Source: Spirosoma fluviale (GTDB lineage Bacteria; Bacteroidota; Bacteroidia; Cytophagales; Spirosomataceae). From it: a DNA stretch of 52,299 nucleotides. The notes under the pieces were generated by a model. The model saw only the letters and a program-made list of their open reading frames with translations. It was not told the origin of the DNA and did no database searches. Positions 24,697 to 33,701 of the stretch are shown here, piece after piece. The translations under genes and the position numbers were made by a program. The stretch spans positions 1 to 52,299 of the forward strand of contig CAMCXW010000012.1 of the NCBI GenBank assembly GCA_945883625.1, read 5' to 3'. The stretch's first letter is position 1; every line of letters begins with the position of its first letter.

Positions 24697-25107
24697 CTAT
24701 TTTTTCTTTTCTGCAGCCATAACCATCGATAAGTTATTTTTAGCTGCCAAATCATATACATCCGTTAAATCTTGAACAGAACGCGATTTGTCAATCGATA
24801 TAATCAATGAATTCGCTTTCTTCGTTTTCAAAATTTCCTTCAATTGCGCATCTACTTGATCAAGTACAAGAGGCTGTGCATTACCGTCAATAAAAAAGTT
24901 ATTATTAGCATCCACCGAAACCCGAATCGACTCAACCACCGGCGGGGTTACCTTCGTCGAATCCGCTTTCGGCAACAAAAGACGAATAGCATCTGGCGAA
25001 GCTAAGGTCGATATCATCAGGAAAAACATTAAAAGGAAAAACAAAATATCAGCCAAGGCGCCTGTTTCTACCTCCGATGCTTCTCTTTCGCGCTTTCTAA
25101 AATTCAT
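24697..25107 (-). CDS. exbD: ExbD/TolR family biopolymer transport protein
   Basis: 136 residues with a short basic cytoplasmic start, one membrane segment (ADILFFLLMFFLMISTLA, about 19-36) carrying the conserved Asp (D20) for proton coupling, and a periplasmic domain ending in YDLAAKNNLSMVMA. It works with ExbB to energise TonB-dependent transport or a Tol-like system. exbB lies 7 nt upstream. No tonB is adjacent. Confidence 0.9.
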   Translation of the reverse strand: MNFRKREREASEVETGALADILFFLLMFFLMISTLASPDAIRLLLPKADSTKVTPPVVESIRVSVDANNNFFIDGNAQPLVLDQVDAQLKEILKTKKANSLIISIDKSRSVQDLTDVYDLAAKNNLSMVMAAEKKK

Positions 25108-25114
25108 AAGTCAA

Positions 25115-25774
25115 TTATTTTTTATTCGCTGGCTTGTGCAACAAGTCAATAAAGTCCATCGCCACAATCTCCATCTTATTAATCGAACGATCAATCATCG
25201 TAGTTAAAAGCGTATACATGACATATGCGATAATACCTACAATCAAACCAGAAGCGGAAGTAACCATTTTCTCATAAATTCCAGAAGCAATGGTCGAAAT
25301 TTCAATTTTATTGGACGTTGAAATATTATGAAACGTACGAATCATACCCGTTACCGTACCCAAAAATCCAAACATCGGTGCAATACGTGCAATCGAACTT
25401 AAAATACCTAAGTTCTTTTCCATATTGTAAATTTCTAGCTTAGCCTTGTTCTCAATCGCACCTTCAATTTCCCGAATCGGAGAGCCCAAACGACCTAAAC
25501 CACGCTCCAATAAATTAGCAATCGGAAATTTAGAATTCTTACAATACGTAACAGCTCCTTGGATATTCCCTGCCAATAATAATTCATTAATGTTATGGAG
25601 AAAATTCTCGTCAATCCGAGACGTCTTGCGGATATACAAATAACGCTCAATAAACAAAAACAGCGCTACGGTGAATAAGAACAAAATAGGATACATCACG
25701 TATCCCCCTTTTTCCAATAAACTTAGTACTGTAAATTCTTCGACTTGCAAAATTAAATTCAATAGAGAAGACAT
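25115..25774 (-). CDS. exbB: MotA/TolQ/ExbB proton channel family protein
   Basis: 219 residues with three membrane segments: VMYPILFLFTVALFLFIERY (about 26-45), IARIAPMFGFLGTVTGMI (about 127-144), and a third around SGLIVGIIAYVMYTLL (about 174-189). APMFGFLGTVTGMI is the family signature. It forms the inner-membrane proton channel with ExbD, which follows 7 nt downstream. The exbB-exbD pair could power the TonB receptor whose end is at 52158, but that link is only inferred. Confidence 0.9.
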   Translation of the reverse strand: MSSLLNLILQVEEFTVLSLLEKGGYVMYPILFLFTVALFLFIERYLYIRKTSRIDENFLHNINELLLAGNIQGAVTYCKNSKFPIANLLERGLGRLGSPIREIEGAIENKAKLEIYNMEKNLGILSSIARIAPMFGFLGTVTGMIRTFHNISTSNKIEISTIASGIYEKMVTSASGLIVGIIAYVMYTLLTTMIDRSINKMEIVAMDFIDLLHKPANKK

Positions 25775-25839
25775 ATAGCTTTGTTGAAAATTTTAATGAT
25801 AAATAATTAACTTAAAGTTGGTCAATATTATTGTACTTT

Positions 25840-26799
25840 TCAAAATATAATCCCCTTTTTTATCGCCTCGTCCCGCTGACTATACCAAAACCCTTCCTTC
25901 AAACTATTCGTTGACATCCACATGTCCTGAATATCAAACTGGGTCAATATACGGTCCACCAACAAATTAGCATAGGGGAAAATACCTGCACGAAACTCAC
26001 GCATACCCGGAAAATGTGTCCGCTCTCCAGGTTCCATACGTTCAATCGCTCCTTTAACTTGATAAAAACACGGTATATCTAGTTCATACGCTTGCTTTTT
26101 TACAGTTCCACCACCATTCAACGCTTGTTCTATATCCCACATTGTTTCAAAAGCACCAGCCGCACCAATAAGCACGTTGGGTAAATGACCACAAGCTTCA
26201 AATAATGGCTGCAAATTTCGATCTATATATGCAATGCAATCCTCTTTAATACGCAAATCGAAAAAATCTGTATGATTAAACAAGGACCTCAACTTTAATC
26301 CTCCTAACTCTAAACTTGTTTTGAAATGCACCTCAGCTCCTTGAAACAAAATAAATTCCACACTTCCACCTCCAATATCCATTAATAAGGTAGGCCGTTC
26401 CCAGGGTTGTGGCAACGACTGAAAAACACCCTCAAAAATCAACTCCGCCTCCCGCAATCCGGAAATCAATTCAACATGAATTCCCAATGACCGTTGCCAT
26501 TCCATCATTACATCCACCCCATTGGAAGCATTTCGTAAAATACTCGTCGCCAAAGCCGTTATTTCGTTGACTTCACAACCATGCAATGCCGCTATCTCAA
26601 CAAATCCCGCTAATACAACTTGAGCACGATGCAAGGCATCTGCTTGTATTACCCCCCCCTCCATAGCTCCTTTACCCAATTGTACCGGACGTTGTAAATT
26701 AACTAGTACCTCCAAAGGTGCGTGTAGGTCCATACTTGAGCCTACCAATAACTGAAAGGTATTCGTCCCTAAATCAATTACTGCGCGCGTGTAAGCCAT
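25840..26799 (-). CDS. ppx: Exopolyphosphatase / pppGpp phosphohydrolase (Ppx/GppA)
   Basis: An ASKHA-fold phosphatase of 319 residues with the N-terminal phosphate motif VIDLGTNTFQLLVG (about 7-20) and the second motif LLMDIGGGSVEFILF, plus ALATSILRNASN. It has only the two core domains, without the C-terminal HD-like part of E. coli Ppx. This is the short form common in Bacteroidota; which substrate, polyphosphate or pppGpp, dominates is not clear. The promoter TAAATTTG is at 26817-26824, and exbB lies 65 nt downstream. Confidence 0.9.
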   Translation of the reverse strand: MAYTRAVIDLGTNTFQLLVGSSMDLHAPLEVLVNLQRPVQLGKGAMEGGVIQADALHRAQVVLAGFVEIAALHGCEVNEITALATSILRNASNGVDVMMEWQRSLGIHVELISGLREAELIFEGVFQSLPQPWERPTLLMDIGGGSVEFILFQGAEVHFKTSLELGGLKLRSLFNHTDFFDLRIKEDCIAYIDRNLQPLFEACGHLPNVLIGAAGAFETMWDIEQALNGGGTVKKQAYELDIPCFYQVKGAIERMEPGERTHFPGMREFRAGIFPYANLLVDRILTQFDIQDMWMSTNSLKEGFWYSQRDEAIKKGIIF

Positions 26800-26816
26800 T
26801 TTTAAAAAATTTTGAA

Positions 26817-26824
26817 CAAATTTA
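26817..26824 (-). promoter_or_regulatory. -7 promoter element of ppx
   Basis: Exact TAAATTTG on the minus strand, 17 nt before the ATG. Confidence 0.5.
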
Positions 26825-26870
26825 GAGCTAAAGCGCGTTTATTCTTGATAAATAAATAATAAATTAGAAG

Positions 26871-26878
26871 TAATTTCG
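26871..26878 (+). promoter_or_regulatory. -7 promoter element of the TPR gene
   Basis: TAATTTCG, the TAnnTTCG variant, 24 nt before the ATG at 26903. Confidence 0.4.
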
Positions 26879-26902
26879 CTTCCAACCACTTATCAGGCCT
26901 TT

Positions 26903-28306
26903 ATGCTAAATCCAGAATACGACGATGACAGAGAAGATATACAATCTTCCCTGAAAAGGTTTGAGAAAATGCTCGCGCAAGAAGAGAATTCATTCTTCGA
27001 TTTGGATACGTTAGAGCAGATTGCCGACCACTATTTTATTCAATCGCGTTTTGAAGAAGGACTCAAAGCATGTGATCTAGGTCTGTTACATTTCCCCTAC
27101 ACCTTGGAACTTATTGTTCTAAAAGCACAAATTTTGGGCGAACTAGAACGAACAGAGGAAGCAATGGAGTTAATCGAAAATTCCATCCTACTGTTTCCCA
27201 CAGATACGGATCTTAAATTAGTCAAAGGTTCCTTATTGAGTCTGTTGAAACAACATGAAGCGGCGATAGAGCAATTCCTCAACGTGATTGAGTCAACAGA
27301 GGAAAAAGATGAGGTGTACTTTCGCATTGGTTTATGTTACCTCAATTGGCCTAAGCCACGTGAAGCAGTCGATATGTTCAAAAAAGCATTGGAACATAAT
27401 CCGGAAAATGAAAGCGCCCTAGTAGAACTCGCTAACGCACTAGATGAAATCGGAAAAATCGAAGAGAGTCTTCCTTTCTACAAGCAATTCATCGACAATG
27501 ACCCATTCTCTTTCACAGCATGGTACAATTTAGGCATTGCCTATTCCAAGTTAAAACAGTACGAAAAAGCAATCGATGCCTATGAATATTCGTTAGCCAT
27601 CGAACCTACCTTTGGCTCTTCCCTATTCAACTTAGGTAATACATTCATGAATTTAAATGAATATGCCAAAGCTGAGGAAGCCTACCGTCTTTGTTTACAA
27701 CACGATGACCCGAATCCCGAATTGTATTGTTGCCTTGGAGCCAGCTTAGAACGTCAAAAACAATTCGATGAGGCACTAACCTTTTATAAGGAATCTGTCA
27801 AAATTGACCCGCTTTGGGATGAAGGATATTATGGACTTGCTGTATGCTTGACGGAATTGGACAAGTGGTTTGAATCGCTACACTTCTTGAAAAAAGCAAT
27901 CAAACTGAATGAGATCAATCCTTTGTATTGGACAGGCTTAGCCGATGTAGAAGCTTACCTTGGGAACACAATTTCCGCAGACGAAGCCTATCAAAAATCA
28001 CTCGAATTAGACTCCTTTTTTGCGCCAACGTGGGTAAAATGGGCACAGTTGCACTATGATTTGGAGGATTTTGAGAAATCGGCCGATATCATGCTTTCAG
28101 CCATCGATGAACTGCCTGAAGAGGCTGAATTATACTACCGATCGGCCATTTTTCTAATTAAAGCAGGCCAATTCAAGGAAGCTTTCCACTTTCTAGAAAC
28201 AGGTTTAGTCCTAGATTACGACAAACACGTGCTAATTTTTGATTATTTCCCAAATCTGGAAACACAAAAAGCTATTTTCAAGTTAATCCAACAATACAAA
28301 AAATAA
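26903..28306 (+). CDS. Tetratricopeptide repeat protein
   Basis: 467 residues built almost wholly of TPR units from about residue 40 on. Repeated helices carry the WYNLGIAYSKLKQYEKAIDA and LYCCLGASLERQKQFDEALT type of motif. No signal peptide or membrane segment is seen, so it is a cytoplasmic scaffold or adaptor. Partners are unknown. It lies between ppx (divergent) and a large M16 peptidase (same strand, 93 bp downstream with its own promoter). Confidence 0.9.
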   Translation: MLNPEYDDDREDIQSSLKRFEKMLAQEENSFFDLDTLEQIADHYFIQSRFEEGLKACDLGLLHFPYTLELIVLKAQILGELERTEEAMELIENSILLFPTDTDLKLVKGSLLSLLKQHEAAIEQFLNVIESTEEKDEVYFRIGLCYLNWPKPREAVDMFKKALEHNPENESALVELANALDEIGKIEESLPFYKQFIDNDPFSFTAWYNLGIAYSKLKQYEKAIDAYEYSLAIEPTFGSSLFNLGNTFMNLNEYAKAEEAYRLCLQHDDPNPELYCCLGASLERQKQFDEALTFYKESVKIDPLWDEGYYGLAVCLTELDKWFESLHFLKKAIKLNEINPLYWTGLADVEAYLGNTISADEAYQKSLELDSFFAPTWVKWAQLHYDLEDFEKSADIMLSAIDELPEEAELYYRSAIFLIKAGQFKEAFHFLETGLVLDYDKHVLIFDYFPNLETQKAIFKLIQQYKK

Positions 28307-28369
28307 AACCCTTCCGAACAGGAAATTAACCACTCATCCAAATCGCTTTCGATATACGAAATGCTTTGG

Positions 28370-28377
28370 TAAATTCG
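28370..28377 (+). promoter_or_regulatory. -7 promoter element of the large M16 peptidase
   Basis: TAAATTCG, with a TTTCG motif about 19 nt upstream as a possible -33 element; 22 nt before the ATG. Confidence 0.4.
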
Positions 28378-28399
28378 CTTCTTATTCAAAATTAACAAA

Positions 28400-31207
28400 A
28401 TGAAAAAATTGTTTTACACGGGTCTTGCGATCCTACTACTTCAAAGTGCCGCATTTGCGCAACAAAAAGCGAAATCGCTACCTATACCTGAAAAAGTGAC
28501 TTCTGCTGAAGGAATCACAGAATACAAATTGGCCAACGGCCTTAAGGTATTGTTGTTTCCAGATCCTTCCAAGCAAACCATTACAGTAAACATCACGTAT
28601 TTAGTGGGTTCGCGCCACGAAGGCTACGGTGAAACCGGAATGTCTCACTTATTAGAACACATGGTGTTCAAGGGCACAAAAGAAAAACACAAAGAAGTTG
28701 CCAAAGAAATCTCTGATCATGGAGCTCAATTTAATGGTACAACCTGGTTAGATCGAACCAATTACTTCGAAACTTTTGCATCAACAGACGAAAATCTAGA
28801 TTGGGCATTGGATATGGAGGCTGACCGTATGATCAATTCACGTATTTCAAAAAGTGAATTGGAAACGGAAATGACTGTAGTTCGTAACGAATTTGAAAGT
28901 GGCGAAAATGATCCGGGAAGTGTCTTGATGGAACGTGTTGTTTCAACAGCTTTCTTATGGCATAACTACGGTAACTCGACGATTGGTGCTCGTTCTGATA
29001 TAGAAAAAGTGCCTATCGAGAACTTGCAGGCCTATTACCGTAAGTATTACCAACCAGACAATGCGGTCTTATTAGTGGCGGGTAAATTTGACCCGGTAAA
29101 AACATTGAAATTAATCAATGAGAAATTTGGGGTAATTCCGCGTCCAGAGCGTGTATTAACACAAACATTTACGGCAGAACCTACGCAAGATGGCGAGCGT
29201 GAAGTGACTTTACGCCGTGTGGGAGATGTCCAACAAGTGGGAATGGCTTATCATATTCCATCCGGATTACATCCTGACTTTATTGCTTGCGATGTTTTAG
29301 TTGACCTACTAACAGATGCTCCATCAGGTCGTTTGTACAAAGCGTTAATTGACACGAAGAAAGCGTCCAGCCAATCTGGTTTTACGTTTCAGTTAAAAGA
29401 ACCAGGCTTAGTGTATTTCGGTGCTGAGGTTTTAAAAAGCAAATCAATCGATTCAGTCAAAAACATCATGATTGAGACAATAGAGCAGTTTGCTAAAAAA
29501 GCACCTACACAAGAAGAAGTTGACCGTATCAAAACAAAAGGCATTAAGAATATTGAGTTATTGTTAAATAATGCACAACGTGTGGGCGTAGGTCTATCTG
29601 AGTATATTGCTCAAGGAGATTGGAGATTATTATTCCATACACGTAATCAATTAGAAAAAGTTACCGTTGCTGATGTTCAACGCGTTGCAGCAAAATACTT
29701 TAAATCAGCGAATCGTACTTCGGGTATTTTCTACCCAACTGAGAAACCAGAACGTGCTGAAATTCCAGAAGCGAAAGATGTTGCTGAAATACTAAATGAC
29801 TTCAAAGGAAAAGCTGCTGTTGCAGAAGGAGAAGCTTTTGATCCATCACCAAGTAACATTGATGCTCGGACTAAAAATGAGAAAATAGCAGGTATTTCAT
29901 TGGCTTTATTGCCAAAGAAAACACGTGGAAACTCAGTATATGCACGCATGACGCTACGTTTTGGAGATGAAAAATCATTATTGGGAACTTCAACTGCCGC
30001 TGATTTAGCCTCGGATATGTTGACAAAAGGAACAGCAAAACACACACGCCAGCAATTCCAAGATGAATTGGATAAGCTAAAGGCTCGTGTTTCAATTTCA
30101 GGCATGGCTTACCAAGCGAATGTTTCAATCGAGACAACACGTGAGAATTTAATTCCAGCCATGAAATTAGTAGCTGAGGCATTAAAACAACCTGTTTTCC
30201 CTGCTGATGAATTCGAAAAGTTAAAGCAAGAAAATTTAACGCAAATAGAAGCGCAGAAAAGTGATCCGCAAGCAAAAGCATCCGAAGTGTTAGGACAATG
30301 GAGATCAGGACATTATGCGAAAAATGATGTTAGATATCAGCCTACCATGGCAGAACAAACAGAGCGTTATTCTAATGCGAAGCTAGAAGAAGCTATTGCT
30401 TTCTATAAAGGTTTCTATGGTGCCTCAAATGCTACCTTATCGGTTGTAGGCGATTTTGATGAAGCTGCTATAAAGGCACTAATAAAAACCGAATTTGCAG
30501 ATTGGAAATCACCTAAGCCGTACACGCGTATTCAAGATAAATTCAAAGATGGCAATGGTCAGGTTAAATCAATTGAAACACCAGACAAAGCAAATGCATT
30601 TTTCTTAGCGTATCAGCCATTGAAGATGTCTGATTCGGACCCTAACTATGCAGCAATGGAATTAAGTAATTACATGCTGGGTGGTGGAAGTGGTTTGAGC
30701 TCTCGTTTGATGAACCGCATACGCCAAAAAGATGGTTTATCTTATGGTGTAGGTTCTCAGTTTGTAGCGAGTCCACTAGACCAATCAGGTGCATTCATCG
30801 GTTATGCAATTTATGCGCCTGAAAATGTAGCCAAATTAGAAGCTGCATTTAAAGAGGAAATTGAGAAAGCGCTGAAAGAAGGATTTTCTCAGAAGGAAAT
30901 CGATGAAGCGAAGAAATCATGGTTACAATCGAAGCAAGTTACGCGCTCGCAAGACAATGCTTTAGTGGGAACGTTGAACTCGAATATTTACCTAAATAGA
31001 AACATGAAATGGTCTGAAGACTTAGAAAATAAAGTTAAAAACTTAACTTCAGAGCAAATCACAGAGGCTATTCGTAAGACGATTGACTTAACAAAAATGT
31101 CATTCATCAAAGCTGGTGACTATGAAGGTGCTACTAAGAAAATGGCAGAAAAAGCAAAGAACACACCGTCTGAATCAGGTGCTGTAGGCGGAGCACCGAA
31201 GCCATAA
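28400..31207 (+). CDS. Exported two-unit M16 zinc metallopeptidase (PqqL-like)
   Basis: 935 residues with a Sec signal peptide (MKKLFYTGLAILLLQSAAFA, cleavage before QQ). The N-terminal half holds the active zinc site HLLEH (H83, E86, H87) followed by MVFKGTKEKH, with the downstream acidic helix ETEMTVVRNEFES. The C-terminal half repeats the M16 fold without the HXXEH motif (RFGDEKSLLGTSTAADL), as usual for the inactive lobe. SSRLMNRIRQKDGLSYGVGS is the conserved RxxxGLxY segment. It probably degrades peptides in the periplasm. Codon use matches the neighbours. Two terminators follow. Confidence 0.92.
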   Translation: MKKLFYTGLAILLLQSAAFAQQKAKSLPIPEKVTSAEGITEYKLANGLKVLLFPDPSKQTITVNITYLVGSRHEGYGETGMSHLLEHMVFKGTKEKHKEVAKEISDHGAQFNGTTWLDRTNYFETFASTDENLDWALDMEADRMINSRISKSELETEMTVVRNEFESGENDPGSVLMERVVSTAFLWHNYGNSTIGARSDIEKVPIENLQAYYRKYYQPDNAVLLVAGKFDPVKTLKLINEKFGVIPRPERVLTQTFTAEPTQDGEREVTLRRVGDVQQVGMAYHIPSGLHPDFIACDVLVDLLTDAPSGRLYKALIDTKKASSQSGFTFQLKEPGLVYFGAEVLKSKSIDSVKNIMIETIEQFAKKAPTQEEVDRIKTKGIKNIELLLNNAQRVGVGLSEYIAQGDWRLLFHTRNQLEKVTVADVQRVAAKYFKSANRTSGIFYPTEKPERAEIPEAKDVAEILNDFKGKAAVAEGEAFDPSPSNIDARTKNEKIAGISLALLPKKTRGNSVYARMTLRFGDEKSLLGTSTAADLASDMLTKGTAKHTRQQFQDELDKLKARVSISGMAYQANVSIETTRENLIPAMKLVAEALKQPVFPADEFEKLKQENLTQIEAQKSDPQAKASEVLGQWRSGHYAKNDVRYQPTMAEQTERYSNAKLEEAIAFYKGFYGASNATLSVVGDFDEAAIKALIKTEFADWKSPKPYTRIQDKFKDGNGQVKSIETPDKANAFFLAYQPLKMSDSDPNYAAMELSNYMLGGGSGLSSRLMNRIRQKDGLSYGVGSQFVASPLDQSGAFIGYAIYAPENVAKLEAAFKEEIEKALKEGFSQKEIDEAKKSWLQSKQVTRSQDNALVGTLNSNIYLNRNMKWSEDLENKVKNLTSEQITEAIRKTIDLTKMSFIKAGDYEGATKKMAEKAKNTPSESGAVGGAPKP

Positions 31208-31210
31208 AAC

Positions 31211-31239
31211 AAGAAGAGCCGTTCATTGAACGGCTCTTC
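31211..31239. terminator. Perfect hairpin between the M16 peptidase and bacilliredoxin genes
   Basis: AGAAGAGCCGTTC and GAACGGCTCTTCT form a 13-bp perfect stem with a 3-nt ATT loop. Confidence 0.75.
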
Positions 31240-31243
31240 TACT

Positions 31244-31273
31244 TAAAAAAAGGAGCTTTAGGGCTCCTTTTTT
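31244..31273. terminator. Bidirectional intrinsic terminator
   Basis: AAAAAAAGGAGC and GCTCCTTTTTTT pair around TTTAGG, with A- and T-tracts on both sides. It works for the plus-strand M16 gene and the minus-strand bacilliredoxin/SUF transcript, whose last stop codon is 3 bp away. Confidence 0.9.
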
Positions 31274-31275
31274 TA

Positions 31276-31689
31276 TTAACAATACTCTTCAAAAACGCCC
31301 TCTAAATGTTGCGCAATTAAAGCCGCCGAACGACCTTCGATGTGATGACGCTCAACAAAGTGAACCAACTCACCATCCTTGAATAACGCGATAGATGGAG
31401 ATGATGGAGGATAAGGCAAAGTATACTCACGTGCTTTTTGGGTGGATTCTTGATCTACACCCGCAAAAACAGTCGCTAGGTTTGTTGGCTTTTTAGCCGA
31501 AGCCGAAACTGCCGCTTTCACGCCTGGACGAGCAGTCGAAGCTGAACAACCACAAACTGAATTGATAAATAATAAGGTTGTACCTGGTTTTGCCATGGTA
31601 TCTTCTACTTCGGATGCCGACTTCAATTCTTGAAATCCACCTTCAACGATATCCATCCGCATGGGATGTACTAAATGTTCTGGATACAT
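31276..31689 (-). CDS. BrxA/BrxB-family bacilliredoxin (YphP/YqiW, DUF1094)
   Basis: A thioredoxin-like protein of 137 residues starting MYPEHLVHPMR, with the CGC redox motif NSVCGCSASTARPG (C46, C48), which is diagnostic of the family. In Bacillus it removes bacillithiol from modified proteins. Whether this organism makes bacillithiol is not shown here. Its place at the end of the SUF gene series (32 bp after the DUF59 gene) suggests a link to thiol or Fe-S stress. Confidence 0.9.
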   Translation of the reverse strand: MYPEHLVHPMRMDIVEGGFQELKSASEVEDTMAKPGTTLLFINSVCGCSASTARPGVKAAVSASAKKPTNLATVFAGVDQESTQKAREYTLPYPPSSPSIALFKDGELVHFVERHHIEGRSAALIAQHLEGVFEEYC

Positions 31690-31720
31690 ATATTTCTAGT
31701 TTATAGTTTTTAAAACACAC

Positions 31721-32032
31721 TTACATAAATCCAAGTTCCAACTTGGCAACTTCTGACATCATATCTTGCGCGTAGGGTGGATCAAATGTTAGTTCTACAG
31801 AAACCTCTGCAATTCCTTCCACTTCCCTAATTGCTTTTTCGATGTCAACTGGAATACTTTCGGCTGATGGACAAGACGGAGAAGTTAACGTCATTAACAC
31901 ATACACATTATTGACTGGAAAAATTTTGATTTCATAAATCAAACCCAACTCATATACATCCACCGGAATTTCGGGGTCATATACCGTTTTAATTGCCTTT
32001 ACTACTTCTTCTTTTAATTCTGCTTCGGTCAT
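31721..32032 (-). CDS. DUF59/MIP18 family Fe-S assembly protein (SufT/PaaD-like)
   Basis: 103 residues with the family signature VYDPEIPVDVYELGLIYEI (about 17-35) and a conserved Cys in LTSPSCPSAE. These proteins act in maturation or transfer of Fe-S clusters and are a regular last member of SUF operons in Bacteroidota. It starts 12 bp after sufE. Confidence 0.9.
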   Translation of the reverse strand: MTEAELKEEVVKAIKTVYDPEIPVDVYELGLIYEIKIFPVNNVYVLMTLTSPSCPSAESIPVDIEKAIREVEGIAEVSVELTFDPPYAQDMMSEVAKLELGFM

Positions 32033-32044
32033 GCTACTTTTTGC

Positions 32045-32470
32045 TTAAGCGATTGCATGAAATGCAACAGCGTAATTCTTCATTTGTTTAACCATGGAAA
32101 CCAATCCATTTGAACGTGTTTGCGCCAAATGCTGGGACATACCAATTTGATCAATGAAATACAAATCAGCTTTCATAATCTCCTCGGGTGTGTGATTCGA
32201 TAAAACTCGTATCAACATACTTATCATACCTTTCACAATAATCGCTTCTGAATCTGCTTGAAAAACGAGTAAATCTCCTTGTTTCTCCGCATGTAACCAA
32301 ACCTTGCTTTGGCATCCTTTAATGACATTTTCTTCTGTCTTAAAAGATTCCGACATAGGCAATAACTTTTTCCCTAGGTCAATTAAATATTCATATTTAT
32401 CAGCCCAGTCTTCAAAAAGACCGAACTCTTCTACCAATTCATCCTGAGTTTGATTAATCGTGCTCATCAT
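32045..32470 (-). CDS. sufE: Cysteine desulfuration protein SufE
   Basis: SufE accepts persulfide sulfur from SufS and passes it on to the scaffold. The 141-residue protein carries the acceptor Cys53 in NVIKGCQSKVWLHA, plus IVKGMISMLIRVLS and MSQHLAQTRSNGL. Two adjacent ATG codons (32470, 32467) can start it. It overlaps the sufS stop by 1 bp, implying translational coupling. Confidence 0.94.
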   Translation of the reverse strand: MMSTINQTQDELVEEFGLFEDWADKYEYLIDLGKKLLPMSESFKTEENVIKGCQSKVWLHAEKQGDLLVFQADSEAIIVKGMISMLIRVLSNHTPEEIMKADLYFIDQIGMSQHLAQTRSNGLVSMVKQMKNYAVAFHAIA

Positions 32471-33699
32471 TAAGATAACATCATTAAACAGCGTTTTAAC
32501 GCCTTAATAAACAAATCAATTTCTTCTTTCGTGTTATAAAACGCGAAGGACGCACGGCACGTTCCAACTATATCATAGCGAGCCATTAAAGGTTGCGCGC
32601 AATGATGTCCTGTCCGAATCGCCACACCAAATTTGTCTAGCAACACACCGACATCCTGCGGATGCACTCCATCAATAACAAAACTTACGACAGCAATTTT
32701 TTCAGGCGCTTGGCCAACGATACGTAAACCGTCAATTTGACTTAATTGTTCAGTAGCATAATCCAATAATGATTTCTCTTGCTCCCAAACTGCATCTGCA
32801 GGTAAGGATTTCAAATAATCCAACGCAAAACCGAAGGCATATACGTCGGCAATATTAGGCGTACCCGCCTCAAATTTATAAGGCAATTCATTATAGGTAG
32901 TACCCGAAAAACTTACCTCTTTAATCATCTCACCCCCACCCTGATAAGGCGGCATCGATTCTAAAATTTCACGTTTGCCGTACAAGACTCCCACGCCCGT
33001 TGGACCAAAAAGTTTATGAGCCGAAAATACAAAGAAGTCCATATCCAATGCCTGCACATCAATATCAAAATGAGCGACTGATTGCGCACCATCAATCAGA
33101 ACCTTTGCTCCTACTTGATGCGCCATGTCAATCATTTGCTTAATCGGATTGATTGTCCCAATCGCATTAGATACATGATTAACCGCAACTAATTTCACCC
33201 GATTGGATGTTAAAAGCTGTCCGTAAGCTTCCATGTCTAATACCCCAACTTCATCTACAGGGATTACTTGAACCTCAGCTCCCGTTTCTTGGGCAATCAT
33301 TTGCCATGGAACGATATTTGAGTGATGTTCTAAATTGGAAACCAAAATCACATCCCCTTTTGAAAAATTCGCACGACCGAAGGTCTGGGCAACTAAATTT
33401 ATCCCTGCCGTAACTCCAGCAGTAAATATGATTTGATCAGTTGAGGGTGTATTCAAAAAGTCTTTCAACTTGGTACGCGTCAACTCATAACCAGTCGTGG
33501 CTCGCTCTGCCAGCGTATGTAAGCCCCGGTGAATATTGGCATTGTCTTGGGTATAATACTGATTCAGCGCATCAATCACCACTTGTGGCTTTTGCGTCGT
33601 AGCCGCATTGTCAAAATACACCAAAGGGGCCCCATTGACCTGTTGGTCCAAAATTGGAAAATCCTTTCTAACTTGAACAATATCAAATTTATCTACCAT
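32470..33699 (-). CDS. sufS: Cysteine desulfurase SufS
   Basis: A PLP enzyme converting cysteine to alanine plus enzyme-bound persulfide. The 409-residue protein has the PLP lysine K229 in FSAHKLFGPTGVGV, YFDNAATTQKP near the N-terminus, and the mobile catalytic Cys367 in IRTGHHCAQPLM, a group II (SufS) arrangement. It follows sufD by 2 bp and overlaps sufE by 1 bp. Confidence 0.96.
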   Translation of the reverse strand: MVDKFDIVQVRKDFPILDQQVNGAPLVYFDNAATTQKPQVVIDALNQYYTQDNANIHRGLHTLAERATTGYELTRTKLKDFLNTPSTDQIIFTAGVTAGINLVAQTFGRANFSKGDVILVSNLEHHSNIVPWQMIAQETGAEVQVIPVDEVGVLDMEAYGQLLTSNRVKLVAVNHVSNAIGTINPIKQMIDMAHQVGAKVLIDGAQSVAHFDIDVQALDMDFFVFSAHKLFGPTGVGVLYGKREILESMPPYQGGGEMIKEVSFSGTTYNELPYKFEAGTPNIADVYAFGFALDYLKSLPADAVWEQEKSLLDYATEQLSQIDGLRIVGQAPEKIAVVSFVIDGVHPQDVGVLLDKFGVAIRTGHHCAQPLMARYDIVGTCRASFAFYNTKEEIDLFIKALKRCLMMLS

Positions 33700-33701
33700 A
33701 A

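Noticed and set aside
24558-24761. Short minus-strand reading frame after exbD (67 codons)
   Set aside because: It overlaps the exbD 3' end in another frame, has an odd Trp/Lys-rich composition and includes the terminator-like stem; it looks like a shadow frame.
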